Shown here in pieces: positions 54,381 through 63,319 of a stretch of 64,000 nt of DNA; positions within the stretch are counted from its first letter, which is position 1, and each line of letters starts with the position of its first letter. The position numbers and the translations under genes are program-made. Origin of the DNA: JAGXLC01 sp041686375 (lineage in GTDB: Bacteria; Bacteroidota; Bacteroidia; Bacteroidales; UBA12077). Under the pieces are notes generated by a model. It was given only the letters and a program-made list of their open reading frames with translations, did no database searches and was not told the DNA's origin. Where the stretch lies: NCBI GenBank assembly GCA_041686375.1, contig JAWLEB010000002.1:109178-173177 (forward strand), read 5' to 3'.

Positions 54381-54638
54381 ATGGTACAAAAAAGAATTTT
54401 AGGCATTCTAATCACTGACAGAAAAAAAGAAGCAGGTGAAGTACAAAAAATTTTGATCCAGTATGGCTCTACCATTAAAACAAGATTGGGATTACACGAA
54501 GTAAATAGCGACGCGCTTAGTGAAGAAGGATTGATATTATTAGAACTTGCAGGGAGTGAGACAGAGATGGATAATTTACAAAAGAAACTAGAAACTATTG
54601 ACGGAACACAAACGCAAAAAATGGATTTTTCACTTTAG
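54381..54638 (+). CDS. TM1266-like regulator paralogue 2
   Basis: 85 residues. MVQKRILGILITDRKKEAGE, then KILIQYGSTIKTRLGLHEV and KKLETIDGTQTQKMDFSL. It aligns end to end with paralogue 1 without gaps (shared RILGI, DR-K-A, VQ-IL, TRLG-HE), so the two arose by tandem duplication. Of the two, this one keeps more of the classical ILxxYGxxIxxRxG core. No hydrogenase gene is adjacent. Confidence 0.68.
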   Translation: MVQKRILGILITDRKKEAGEVQKILIQYGSTIKTRLGLHEVNSDALSEEGLILLELAGSETEMDNLQKKLETIDGTQTQKMDFSL

Positions 54639-54674
54639 CCAGTTTTAAAATCTGAAAAACAGAGATAAAAATAA

Positions 54675-54719
54675 AACACCGATGATATAGATATATTTTT
54701 GGACTATATCATCAGTGTT
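54675..54719. terminator. Bidirectional terminator between convergent genes
   Basis: AACAC and GATGATATAG (54675-54679 and 54681-54690) pair with CTATATCATC and GTGTT (54704-54713 and 54715-54719), with one mismatch and a 13-nt loop. On the minus strand it is followed by GTGTTTTATTTTTATC. It serves the leftward M14 gene and probably also the rightward regulator gene. Confidence 0.75.
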
Positions 54720-54743
54720 CATTTACAATCTACTCACCAAATA

Positions 54744-57296
54744 TTAATACACATGTTCCCCATAAAAAATAGCATTCAGAAAGACCTTATTCGTTCCGTA
54801 CCAAAAAGCTCTGAAATTTGGATCATCAACAAATGAAATTATCGTTCCACCACCCGGATTATGAACCAGGCACCAGGCTGTATTCTCCACCCCCTCTTTG
54901 TTTTTGGAAGATAAATAACCGCTCATCACAGGCTCTTCTTCAATTCTCATTGGTGTCCCATAAGGATTATCCGAAAATTTGATAAAATAATTGTTATTTT
55001 TAAAAACAGGCATGTTTGAATCACTGATACCATAACACACGGGATGTGTTGGATCGATTGAAGCGTTTAAAATTACTCCGCTTACCGATTCAGCGCTTCG
55101 TCTCTCTCTTCTTGAATCATAAGCATAAAACCTGACGGAAGTATCTTCTTCTCTCTCCTTTTCCTTCCATTCAATCATGTCCATATCCTCAAGCATTCGG
55201 TTCGTTCTCGACATAGATACCACAACTCCCCCTTTTTTTACCCATGTTTTGAATTTATCTTGCATATCATCACCCCAGTTATAGCTTCCAGGGGGAAGAA
55301 TGATTGTATTGAAATCATCAAGATCTACCCGTGAAATGCGATCATTGTCTACTATCACAACAGGTATATCCATTCGGTAATCCAAAAGATGCCAGATTTC
55401 ACCTGTTGAATAGCTGCTTACCCCACTTCCTGAAATCATCAGTATTTCAGGTTTTTGTACGACATCAAAATTATGGCTCCCCATATCTATCCCTTCAACC
55501 GATAGACCTGTTTCCAGACTTAAAACGTCTACCCCATATTGCTCAGCCAAACTACTTAATGTCTTATATAACTCCTCGTCCCCCATAGCTTGTTTTTCGA
55601 CGGGGATAAAAATACTGCCGTTATCAAAATTAAATTCTTCTGAGTTAACCTTTGTAGTGAAAGAATCTGCAGCCACTTTTCCAACAATGTCATTATCTAA
55701 AAGCTGATATAAAAATGCATGAATGTTGTAATTACTTCCAGCGGCAATGTATCCTACCGAGCTCTTTCCTCCTGTAATTTCCCCTACGGGTTCTTCAACC
55801 TCTTCTATAGCTTCTCCAATGTATTGTTGCTCTCGGTAGTTTTCTGTAATTTCTGCGTAATCTAAATTAAAAGCCATTGGCATGGTCCAGGTAGAAATAT
55901 CATAGAAGATGCTATCTTCATATTCAGTTCGCCTTTCAAAAAGGCTTTTTATTAATCGATACTGACTTTGTTTGAGAGGTACAATATATGAAGAGGATGG
56001 CTTGAATTGTTTTTCGCCTATATTCATCTCTTCTTCCAATTTATATACGTCGATGTCGTGATTTCTAATCAATTTAAGAAAATAATTCAGCTTTACAGGG
56101 TCTTCTTGATCGCCAAAAACATATCCCTTTACATTATCTTCATCAGCCTTCGTTTCGGCGCTTCTGTAAAATTCCCGCTGAAAATCTTGTAAATCCTGGC
56201 GCATTTCATGGGATCCTTCAATCGTAGAAACTGAGACAGTAAACTGATTTCTGATTCCTTCTTTGAACGTTAATTTGCCATGAGGAGAATCAATAGCTTT
56301 TCCCAATACTCTTCCCTGTTCGAATAAGATTCCTATGGAAGCATTAACATCAGGATAGGTGGAACCCTTGCCATAATAATAATCATCAAATCCTTCCTCA
56401 CTATAATACAACGAGCCAATATCATCTAAGGCATCAGCGTGAAACATTGATAATTCCTTGGTGAGCTGCTGGTTACGATCCGGAGTAAGGGGATTAACCC
56501 GTTCAGGAACCCCCGGCATGAAGAAAAATGTTGAATTGGAGCCCATTTCATGATGGTCTGTAGTAACATGAGGTTTCCACTTGTGGAAAACGCTCAATCT
56601 AGCCTGCGATTCAGGATGCTGAGCAGGAAGCCAGTCACGGTTTAAATCAAACCAATAGTGATTAGTTCTGCCTCCGGGCCAATCTTCCCTAAATTGTCGA
56701 TTTGCCGGATGTGTAACTTCCGTTTTATTCGAATTCATATTGCTCCAGCCTGCTGCACGAGTAAAGCCATCTGGATTAATGCATGGATCAATCAGAACAA
56801 CTGTATTATCAAGGATGTCTTTCACCTCGTCTGATTGAGAAGCAGCCAGATAATAGGCAACTAACATTGAAGCATTCCCGGGGCTGGTTTCGTTACCATG
56901 TACACTATATCCAAGCCAAAGAACAAGCGGATTATCTTCTCCCTCCCGATCTTCAGAAGAATGAATATTTTTAATATGATCCTCTCTTATAGTTTCTAAA
57001 TTTTCCTGGTTTTCAGGAGAAGTAGCAACTACAAGATATAATGGCCTGTTTTCATGTGTTCTACCATATTCAATCAATGTAAGTCTATCCGACTGCTCTG
57101 TAAGTGCCTTTATATAATGGACCACATTATCATGGGAAAAATGCCATTCACCAAAATTATGACCGCTAATTTCTCCCGGATACGGTATATCTGATGAGAA
57201 CTCAGGATTATTTGAGAAAAAATAAGACTTCTCTACTTGAGAATAAGTTGAAAAACAAAAAAGTATTGAAAGGAAAGAAAGGAATAATTTTTTCAT
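54744..57296 (-). CDS. Secreted M14 zinc carboxypeptidase
   Basis: 850 residues from the ATG at 57296, which opens a signal peptide MKKLFLSFLSILFCFSTYSQ; the in-frame start at 57335 would put a polar extension before it. The M14 domain occupies about 40-380: zinc ligands in GYSVHGNETSPGN (H and E) and the third His in VTTDHHEMGSNS, and a candidate catalytic Glu in TVSVSTIEGSHEMR. The second half is a less conserved beta-rich region with an ACT/glutamine-amidotransferase-like stretch (IVDNDRISRVDLDDFNTIILPPGSYNWG). No T9SS domain is visible at the C-terminus, so it may stay periplasmic. Confidence 0.88.
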   Translation of the reverse strand: MKKLFLSFLSILFCFSTYSQVEKSYFFSNNPEFSSDIPYPGEISGHNFGEWHFSHDNVVHYIKALTEQSDRLTLIEYGRTHENRPLYLVVATSPENQENLETIREDHIKNIHSSEDREGEDNPLVLWLGYSVHGNETSPGNASMLVAYYLAASQSDEVKDILDNTVVLIDPCINPDGFTRAAGWSNMNSNKTEVTHPANRQFREDWPGGRTNHYWFDLNRDWLPAQHPESQARLSVFHKWKPHVTTDHHEMGSNSTFFFMPGVPERVNPLTPDRNQQLTKELSMFHADALDDIGSLYYSEEGFDDYYYGKGSTYPDVNASIGILFEQGRVLGKAIDSPHGKLTFKEGIRNQFTVSVSTIEGSHEMRQDLQDFQREFYRSAETKADEDNVKGYVFGDQEDPVKLNYFLKLIRNHDIDVYKLEEEMNIGEKQFKPSSSYIVPLKQSQYRLIKSLFERRTEYEDSIFYDISTWTMPMAFNLDYAEITENYREQQYIGEAIEEVEEPVGEITGGKSSVGYIAAGSNYNIHAFLYQLLDNDIVGKVAADSFTTKVNSEEFNFDNGSIFIPVEKQAMGDEELYKTLSSLAEQYGVDVLSLETGLSVEGIDMGSHNFDVVQKPEILMISGSGVSSYSTGEIWHLLDYRMDIPVVIVDNDRISRVDLDDFNTIILPPGSYNWGDDMQDKFKTWVKKGGVVVSMSRTNRMLEDMDMIEWKEKEREEDTSVRFYAYDSRRERRSAESVSGVILNASIDPTHPVCYGISDSNMPVFKNNNYFIKFSDNPYGTPMRIEEEPVMSGYLSSKNKEGVENTAWCLVHNPGGGTIISFVDDPNFRAFWYGTNKVFLNAIFYGEHVY

Positions 57297-57440
57297 GACA
57301 AGAAAATTTAGATTATTATTTCGTTTGATTAGCAAACAGGTATTAAGGTTTAAAGGTGTTTCTCAATTTATTCTCTTCATTTTTAGATTCCCCATTCCCA
57401 CTTATCTCAATCCTTTTTCTATATCAAAAAGTTCTTCTGG
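57297..57440. other. Intergenic region upstream of the M14 gene
   Basis: Between the M14 start and the SRAP relic. A/T-rich. It contains the M14 promoter region and possibly further eroded SRAP sequence. No gene is visible. Confidence 0.4.
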
Positions 57441-57644
57441 TTATATTTGCTTTTTCGTCCAAAATGGTGTTACCCCAAACTGGAAAAGTTGCAATTCTGC
57501 GGGCTTATCATTCGTAATAACCGGCGCAAATTAGCCCGGTGATATGTTATAACTGGAGTTATACCCCAGAGCGAAAGAAACAAAAATGTTAAATTGCTCC
57601 TCGATAACCTCCACTTTTTGTACCTCGACATATCGCCAACACAT
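57441..57644 (-). pseudogene. N-terminal relic of an SRAP (YedK/HMCES-type) protein
   Basis: Read from 57644 on the minus strand: MCWRYVEVQKVEVIEEQFN, then YNSSYNISPG-stop-FAPVITNDKPAELQLFQFG and VTPFWTKKQI-stop. SRAP proteins begin MCGR with the catalytic Cys2, continue with YNxSP...PVI and reach a WGLxPxW-like segment, all recognisable here. In-frame TAA codons interrupt it at 57531-57533 and again at codon 68. The rest of the usual 220-250 residues cannot be found, and MCGR reads MCWR. The 3' boundary of the relic is uncertain. SRAP proteins shield abasic sites in single-stranded DNA, so an intact copy may exist elsewhere in the genome. Confidence 0.82.
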
Positions 57645-57714
57645 AATGCACTAATCTATATTTCAAACAAAACGGCTTTATGACTGGAAAATTAAAAATG
57701 TACTGTTTAAATCG

Positions 57715-59346
57715 TCATTCTCTGAGTCTCAAGAGCAATTCAGCATTTTTAGTTCTTTTCATAAGCATCTTGGCAACTAAATATAATAACGCAAAAACGG
57801 CCAGAAAAATACTTACTCGTCCAATGTAATCGCCATATTCAACATAAAAAGTTTGGTTATCATTGGCATTCATAGTTCCCTTCACAGCATCTTTTTCCCA
57901 CCACTCTGTTGTTTTCAACAATTGTCCTTTTTGATTGATAAACGCTGAAATTCCTGTGTTAGCAGAGCGGGCAATATCCCGCCGTGTCTCAATAGCCCTG
58001 AGACGTGCAAAATGCAAATGCTGAAGGTATCCGGGTTTTCTCAGCCAACCATCATTCGTGATAATAAAAATAAGGTCCGCTCCTTGTTTAACATAAGCTG
58101 TAACATGCTCCCCAAAAACAGATTCATAACAAATAACAGGAGCTACTTCATATTGCGAAGAAAGATGGGTGAAATTTTTCCTGTTTTCCTGAATGGTTTT
58201 ACTTCCTTTGGTTCCACCAATATCTAATACAAAATTTTCAGTGAATTGAAGCAATCCTGAATAAGGCATTTTTTCAACACCTGAAACCAGCTTAGATTTA
58301 TGATATACAGGGTAAATACGTGAAGAGTCTATTTGAATAGCAGAATTATAAACTGCGTAAAATCCATTTTTATCCGAGCGTTGCCTGGCTGTTCGGGGAG
58401 CCTCCTGCTTAGAATTGTAATTCCGGTAACCATCTAAACCCAAAACAATGTGTAAGTCGGGATAATCTTCTACCATTTCATCAAAAGACTGAATCAGCTT
58501 GTCATTTTCCAGGCTATCCAGATTAACCTCAGCAACTGCAGTTTCTGGACCTATAAGGTAATCCATCCTGTTATCTGCTATGCTATCAGCAAGATTCAGC
58601 ATAATATCTATTTGTTGTGAATTAGTCAATTCTTCAAATTTTTCCTCATACGGATCAACATTAGGCTGCAAAACGCCGATTTTTACGGGATTTTTATCAA
58701 TCTGGTAGGAATTAAAAGCAATAATCGAAACCGTTACAGGAAGAAAAAGCAGTAACAAGAAAAACAAAACCTGGCCAAGCTGCGCCCGAATACTCTTATG
58801 CAGTATATAGAACTTCAATATATTAAACAATACGAGGTTGATGGCAAGTATCCACAATGTGCCTCCCAAAATACCGGTAAATTCATACCATTGAATCAAG
58901 TTGATGTCTTTAGCAAAACCATTCCCAAGATTCAGCCAGGGCCAGGTTATTTCGGTATTCATAAATAAATACTCCCACCCTACCCAATAAACCAACAGAG
59001 AAAAATTACCAAAATTTCGCCCCAGATTTCTTTTCGTAAGATGATAAAGGAAAAAAAACAATGACATAAGAAAAGCATTAAACAGAATAACCACAGCAGC
59101 CCCTCCAAAAGAAATTTTAGCAATCCAGAATGTAGAAAGTATATTCCATATTAAAAATGCCATAAAAGCATACCCAAGCAATACATAAGGCCGGTTTTCT
59201 TGTTCTTTTAGATATAAATAATCCTCAACGAATAAAAGTGGAATAAAAGCAATGAAAAGAATAATACCTGAAAAATATTCAAACCAGGGAAGGGATAACA
59301 AAATACCACTCAATGAAGTTAATACCAGTAATCTAGTGTTTCTCAT
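57715..59346 (-). CDS. lnt: Apolipoprotein N-acyltransferase
   Basis: 543 residues. Inner-membrane enzyme that adds the third acyl chain to lipoproteins. Six or more membrane helices occupy residues 1-215 (LLVLTSLSGILLSLPWFEYF, IILFIAFIPLLF). The periplasmic nitrilase domain has its triad in GPETAV (Glu), YHKSKLVSGVEKMPYSG (Lys) and VICYESVFGE (Cys). A final helix (IFLAVFALLYLVAKML) closes the chain. All three catalytic positions are present. The several lipoproteins in this window (GldB, SPOR and TlpA-like proteins) are typical substrates. Confidence 0.92.
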   Translation of the reverse strand: MRNTRLLVLTSLSGILLSLPWFEYFSGIILFIAFIPLLFVEDYLYLKEQENRPYVLLGYAFMAFLIWNILSTFWIAKISFGGAAVVILFNAFLMSLFFFLYHLTKRNLGRNFGNFSLLVYWVGWEYLFMNTEITWPWLNLGNGFAKDINLIQWYEFTGILGGTLWILAINLVLFNILKFYILHKSIRAQLGQVLFFLLLLFLPVTVSIIAFNSYQIDKNPVKIGVLQPNVDPYEEKFEELTNSQQIDIMLNLADSIADNRMDYLIGPETAVAEVNLDSLENDKLIQSFDEMVEDYPDLHIVLGLDGYRNYNSKQEAPRTARQRSDKNGFYAVYNSAIQIDSSRIYPVYHKSKLVSGVEKMPYSGLLQFTENFVLDIGGTKGSKTIQENRKNFTHLSSQYEVAPVICYESVFGEHVTAYVKQGADLIFIITNDGWLRKPGYLQHLHFARLRAIETRRDIARSANTGISAFINQKGQLLKTTEWWEKDAVKGTMNANDNQTFYVEYGDYIGRVSIFLAVFALLYLVAKMLMKRTKNAELLLRLRE

Positions 59347-59472
59347 GTGTTTATTTTTTATTTAATAATGTGCAAATTTAGCACTTCATAGTCAGTAATT
59401 CTGCAAAACACGGCGAAATTATCATGATAAAATAATCAAAAAAATTGAATTCATAAAATTATCCCAAAATTG

Positions 59473-59480
59473 TACCTTTG
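59473..59480 (+). promoter_or_regulatory. -7 promoter box of the aldehyde dehydrogenase-engB operon
   Basis: TACCTTTG is a perfect TAnnTTTG box. Transcription should begin near 59487. That is downstream of the in-frame codon at 59470, which decides the start of the aldehyde dehydrogenase at 59506. Confidence 0.65.
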
Positions 59481-59505
59481 CAAAGGACAAAAAATCTCAT
59501 TGATT

Positions 59506-60924
59506 ATGGAAGAATACAAAATATACAAAGCAGGAGAATTCGTAAAAACCGATAAAGAACTGGAAGTTAACAACCCGTATGACGGTTCTGCATTTGCAAA
59601 AACCTATTTGGCAGGTAAACGAGAGCTGGATGAAAGCATTGAATTAGCTAAAAATGCGGAGAATACCATCAAAAACCTCCCTTCTCATAAGCGATATGAG
59701 ATTCTAATGGTTATTTCTGAAGGTATAAAGGAGCAGAGGGACAAACTAGCTAAAACTCTGGCCATGCAAGCGGGAAAACCATTAAAATATGCATTTGGAG
59801 AGATAGATCGTGCTATCCAGGGTTTTATTATTGCTGCAGAAGAATCCAAAAGGCTGCCGAAAGAATACATGTCTATAGACTGGACTGCCAAAGGTGTGGG
59901 CAAGGAAGGCATAGTAAAACATTTTCCCATAGGAATAATAGCAGGAATATCGCCGTTTAATTTTCCCATGAATCTTGCAGTTCATAAAATTGCACCGGCA
60001 ATAGCATCAGGCAATCCAATCATTCTAAAACCTGCCCGTTCAACTCCATTATCAGTTCTGCAGCTTGCTAAAATTATTCATCAAACGGACTTACCCAAAG
60101 GAGCTCTGTCGGTATTACCTATGGACAGAAACGCAGGGAATCAACTGGTGACCGATGAAAGAATAAAAATGCTTTCTTTTACTGGATCTCCTTCGGTTGG
60201 ATGGAAAATGAAGCAAAATTGCGGAAAGAAAAAAATTGCTCTTGAACTAGGAGGAAATGCCGGTGTTGTTGTTTCAGATACCGCTGATATCGATCAGGCT
60301 GCAGAAAAATGTGTTGTTGGTGGCTTTGCATACTCCGGCCAGGTGTGTATTCACACACAAAGAATTTATGTGCACCAGAACATTTTTGATTCATTTCATT
60401 CAAAATTTACTGAGAAAGTAACGTCTTTAAAACAAGGCGACCCTCTGAAAGAGAGCACAGACATTTCCGTGCTTATAGACCAATCAGAAGCAGACAGAAT
60501 CGAAGACTGGGTGAATGAAGCGGTGAATAATGGTGCAAAAATTCTTACGGGCGGAAAGAAAGATGGTAGTTTTTATCATCCGACTGTCCTTACAAATACG
60601 AAACAAGACATGAAAGTATGCTCCCTGGAAATCTTCGGACCGGTAGTAACCCTTGAGCCGTTCAATGATTTCGCCAAAGCCGTTGAGGAAATCAACAACT
60701 CTGATTATGGTCTGCAAGCAGGCCTATTTACAAACAAAATTAATGAGATGAACTATGCTTTCAATTCTATCGAAGCAGGAGGAATTATCATTAATGACGT
60801 GCCAACATTCAGAGTAGACCACATGCCTTACGGCGGAATGAAAGATTCAGGATTCGGACGTGAAGGAATAAAATATTCTATAAAAGAAATGATGGAACCC
60901 AAGCTGATGGTAAAAAACACTTAA
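59506..60924 (+). CDS. NAD(P)-dependent aldehyde dehydrogenase
   Basis: 472 residues from MEEYKIYKAGEF. The cofactor fold has GIIAGISPFNFPMNLAVHK, ILKPARSTPLSVLQ and FTGSPSVGWKMK. The catalytic Glu is in ALELGGNAGVVV and the catalytic Cys in YSGQVCIHTQRIYVH; both are intact. The C-terminal NDVPTFRVDHMPYGGMKDSG is the usual bridging end. It is closest to lactaldehyde-type or general aldehyde dehydrogenases; the substrate is not fixed by the sequence. engB begins one base after its stop, so the two are co-transcribed. Confidence 0.9.
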   Translation: MEEYKIYKAGEFVKTDKELEVNNPYDGSAFAKTYLAGKRELDESIELAKNAENTIKNLPSHKRYEILMVISEGIKEQRDKLAKTLAMQAGKPLKYAFGEIDRAIQGFIIAAEESKRLPKEYMSIDWTAKGVGKEGIVKHFPIGIIAGISPFNFPMNLAVHKIAPAIASGNPIILKPARSTPLSVLQLAKIIHQTDLPKGALSVLPMDRNAGNQLVTDERIKMLSFTGSPSVGWKMKQNCGKKKIALELGGNAGVVVSDTADIDQAAEKCVVGGFAYSGQVCIHTQRIYVHQNIFDSFHSKFTEKVTSLKQGDPLKESTDISVLIDQSEADRIEDWVNEAVNNGAKILTGGKKDGSFYHPTVLTNTKQDMKVCSLEIFGPVVTLEPFNDFAKAVEEINNSDYGLQAGLFTNKINEMNYAFNSIEAGGIIINDVPTFRVDHMPYGGMKDSGFGREGIKYSIKEMMEPKLMVKNT

Positions 60925-60925
60925 C

Positions 60926-61528
60926 ATGAGGATAAAAAGTGCTGAATTTTTACGAAGTACGGCAAATATAGCAGAGCTTCCCAAGGAGGAGTATCCGGAA
61001 TTTGCATTTGTTGGAAGATCAAACGTTGGAAAATCATCCCTGATAAATATGCTCCTTGAGAGAAAAAAACTAGCAAAGACATCTCAAAAACCCGGCAAAA
61101 CAAGAACCATCAATCACTTTATAATTAACAACCAATGGTTTATGGTCGACCTGCCTGGATATGGGTATGCAAAAGTATCCAAAAGAGACAGGAAGCAAAT
61201 GCTGGATTTTATAAAAAATTATTTATTGTATTCAAAAAACCTTGCGAATCTTTTTTTGCTATTAGACTCACGACTAGAGCCACAGAAATCAGATATGGAA
61301 TTTATAGAATGGCTGGGGATGAACGCAATCCCTTTCACAATGGTATTTACAAAAATTGATAAATTATCAAGCGCCCAGTTAAGGAAAAATTTGGAAAAAT
61401 ACAGAGATGAAATGCTCAAATCATGGGAGTTTCTGCCAAAAATAATAAAAACGTCAGCAACTTCTAAACACGGGAAAACTGAAATTTTAGAATACATAGA
61501 TGAAATTATCCATATTCTAAACAAATAG
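60926..61528 (+). CDS. engB: Ribosome-biogenesis GTPase EngB (YihA/YsxC)
   Basis: 200 residues of a small TRAFAC GTPase required for large-subunit assembly in other bacteria. G1 is GRSNVGKSSLIN. G2/switch is KPGKTRTINHFIIN. G3 is MVDLPGYGYAKVSK. G4 is FTKIDKLS, and G5 lies near KTSATSKHGK. Length and motif order are standard. It overlaps nothing but follows the aldehyde dehydrogenase stop by a single base. prs follows after 73 bp with its own promoter box. Confidence 0.95.
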   Translation: MRIKSAEFLRSTANIAELPKEEYPEFAFVGRSNVGKSSLINMLLERKKLAKTSQKPGKTRTINHFIINNQWFMVDLPGYGYAKVSKRDRKQMLDFIKNYLLYSKNLANLFLLLDSRLEPQKSDMEFIEWLGMNAIPFTMVFTKIDKLSSAQLRKNLEKYRDEMLKSWEFLPKIIKTSATSKHGKTEILEYIDEIIHILNK

Positions 61529-61565
61529 TTTTTAAATATAACTGAAATATAATAAAAGATATTTT

Positions 61566-61573
61566 TATTTTTG
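61566..61573 (+). promoter_or_regulatory. -7 promoter box of prs
   Basis: TATTTTTG matches TAnnTTTG and lies 28 bp before the prs ATG. The -33 element is not clear. Confidence 0.45.
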
Positions 61574-61601
61574 CAGCAGAATTATTTTAAACAATCATTT
61601 T

Positions 61602-62549
61602 ATGGACAAGACCCAAAATAAGCCACCTATTAAAATTTTTACCGGGAGTGCATCACGCTACTTTACTGAACAAGTAACCAATATTTTAGGCATGGAGGTT
61701 GGGAAAAGCAGTGTCATTGAATTCAGTGACGGCGAATTCCAGACATCTTATGAAGAAACCGTTCGGGGAGCATATGTGTTTATTATCCAGTCAACCTTCG
61801 CTCCCTCAAGTAACATTCTGGAGCTTCTTCAAATGATTGATGCTGCACGCCGCGCATCAGCATATAAAGTTGTTGCGGTAATTCCCTATTTTGGATATGC
61901 CCGCCAGGACAGAAAGGACAAGCCACGGGTATCGATAGGCTCCAAGTTGGTAGCAAATCTTTTAATGGCCTCTGGAGTAGACAGGGTGATGACCCTTGAC
62001 CTGCATGCGGATCAAATACAGGGATTCTTTGATATTCCAGTTGATCATATGTATGCATCATCCATTTTTGTATCCTATATAAAAGAACTTAGTCTGGACA
62101 ACCTTGTTATGGCGGCACCAGATATGGGAGGCACCAAAAGAGCCAACGCTTATGCCAAGCATCTTCAAACACCACTTGTCATTTGCCACAAATCAAGAGA
62201 AAAAGCAAATGTAGTTGATGATATAACCGTCATTGGGGATGTAGAAGGAAAAAACGTTATCATCCTTGACGATATGATTGATACAGCAGGAACAATGACC
62301 AAGGCAGCAGATAAAATGGTAAAACTGGGGGCACAAAGTGTAAGGGCAATGGCAACTCATCCTGTGTTATCCGGACCAGCATATGAACGCATTAATGAAT
62401 CTAAAATAACAGAAATTGTGGTTACAGATTCAATACCCATAAAACCCTTATCTGACAAGATTAAGGTCCTTACTATTTCAGGAATTTTTGCTGATGTTAT
62501 ACAGAAAGTTTATAATTATCAATCAATAAGTGCAAATTTTATTTTTTAA
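61602..62549 (+). CDS. prs: Ribose-phosphate pyrophosphokinase
   Basis: 315 residues. It makes PRPP from ribose 5-phosphate and ATP, feeding the purine and pyrimidine pathways represented here by purA and pyrBI. Class I motifs: SDGEFQTSYEETVRGAYVF, IDAARRASAYKVVAVIPYFGYARQDRKDKPR, the metal/substrate VMTLDLHADQIQGFF and the PRPP loop VIILDDMIDTAGTM. Length is normal. Confidence 0.97.
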   Translation: MDKTQNKPPIKIFTGSASRYFTEQVTNILGMEVGKSSVIEFSDGEFQTSYEETVRGAYVFIIQSTFAPSSNILELLQMIDAARRASAYKVVAVIPYFGYARQDRKDKPRVSIGSKLVANLLMASGVDRVMTLDLHADQIQGFFDIPVDHMYASSIFVSYIKELSLDNLVMAAPDMGGTKRANAYAKHLQTPLVICHKSREKANVVDDITVIGDVEGKNVIILDDMIDTAGTMTKAADKMVKLGAQSVRAMATHPVLSGPAYERINESKITEIVVTDSIPIKPLSDKIKVLTISGIFADVIQKVYNYQSISANFIF

Positions 62550-62553
62550 ATTA

Positions 62554-62561
62554 TATATTTG
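62554..62561 (+). promoter_or_regulatory. -7 promoter box of rplY-pth
   Basis: TATATTTG matches TAnnTTTG and lies 47 bp before the rplY ATG, just after the prs stop. Confidence 0.45.
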
Positions 62562-62608
62562 CAGTCCAAAAAATAAAAAGAACTGTTTTTGATTAAAAAG
62601 TTGTTATA

Positions 62609-63304
62609 ATGAAGTCAATAGATATCAAAGGATCATTCAGAAAGGAAGTTGGGAAAAAAAGTACCAAACAACTACGAGCAAAAGGGCATGTACCTTGTAT
62701 TCTTTACAGGGAAGGTGAAGTAAAACATTTTGAAGCTCCTGTTGGTGCTTTTAACAATTTAGTATACTCCCCTGATGTATACCTGGTGAATCTGGACATC
62801 GACGGGGAAAAACACAAAGCTGTTATGCAGGATATTCACTTTCATCCTGTAAAAGATCACATATTACATATAGATTTTTACCAAGTTATTGACAAACACT
62901 CTTTCTGGATGCGTATACCTGTAAAAATCGAAGGTGTCCCAGCTGGTGTGCAGGAAGGTGGTAAACCTATTACTAAAACAAGAAGACTGACGATAAAAGC
63001 ATTACCCAAGGATATGCCGGATGAAATAAAAGTCGATGTTTCCAACCTTACTATTGGAGACTCTATCAGGGTAGCTGATATCTCCAGAGAAAACATCGAA
63101 ATATTAGATGACGAAAACTCTGTTATCTTTCTGGTTAAGAGTCCTCGTGGTGGTAGTGCATTCGCATTGCCTGAAGATGAATTAGCTGAAGGTGAAGAGG
63201 GTGAAGAAGGTGAAGAAGGTGAAGAAGGAGCAGAAGCTGCAGAAGGCGAAGAAGCAGAAGCGACTGCTGAAAGTGACCAAAAAGAAGAAAAAAGTAATGA
63301 ATAG
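62609..63304 (+). CDS. rplY: 50S ribosomal protein L25 (CTC form)
   Basis: 231 residues of the long L25/TL5/CTC type that binds 5S rRNA. The N-terminal L25 domain begins IDIKGSFRKEVGKKSTKQLRAKGHVPCILY. The C-terminal TL5 beta domain includes IPVKIEGVPAGVQEGGKPI and DNVIFLVKSP-like end strands. The last ~40 residues are a low-complexity acidic tail (EEGEEGEEGEEGAEAAEGEE) encoded by 9-bp tandem repeats. pth follows after 15 bp, a common pairing. Confidence 0.95.
   Translation: MKSIDIKGSFRKEVGKKSTKQLRAKGHVPCILYREGEVKHFEAPVGAFNNLVYSPDVYLVNLDIDGEKHKAVMQDIHFHPVKDHILHIDFYQVIDKHSFWMRIPVKIEGVPAGVQEGGKPITKTRRLTIKALPKDMPDEIKVDVSNLTIGDSIRVADISRENIEILDDENSVIFLVKSPRGGSAFALPEDELAEGEEGEEGEEGEEGAEAAEGEEAEATAESDQKEEKSNE
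63191..63235 (+). repeat. 9-bp tandem repeats in the rplY tail
   Basis: Four near-perfect units of GGTGAAGAA/G plus a fifth diverged one, encoding GEE repeats of the acidic L25 tail. Being in frame, repeat-number change would only lengthen or shorten the tail. Confidence 0.8.
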
Positions 63305-63319
63305 TAAAATATTATCACA

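Noticed and set aside
63191..63235. Short tandem repeats considered as a CRISPR or phase-variable tract
   Set aside because: The units are 9 bp, in frame, without spacers; a change in number cannot shift the frame.
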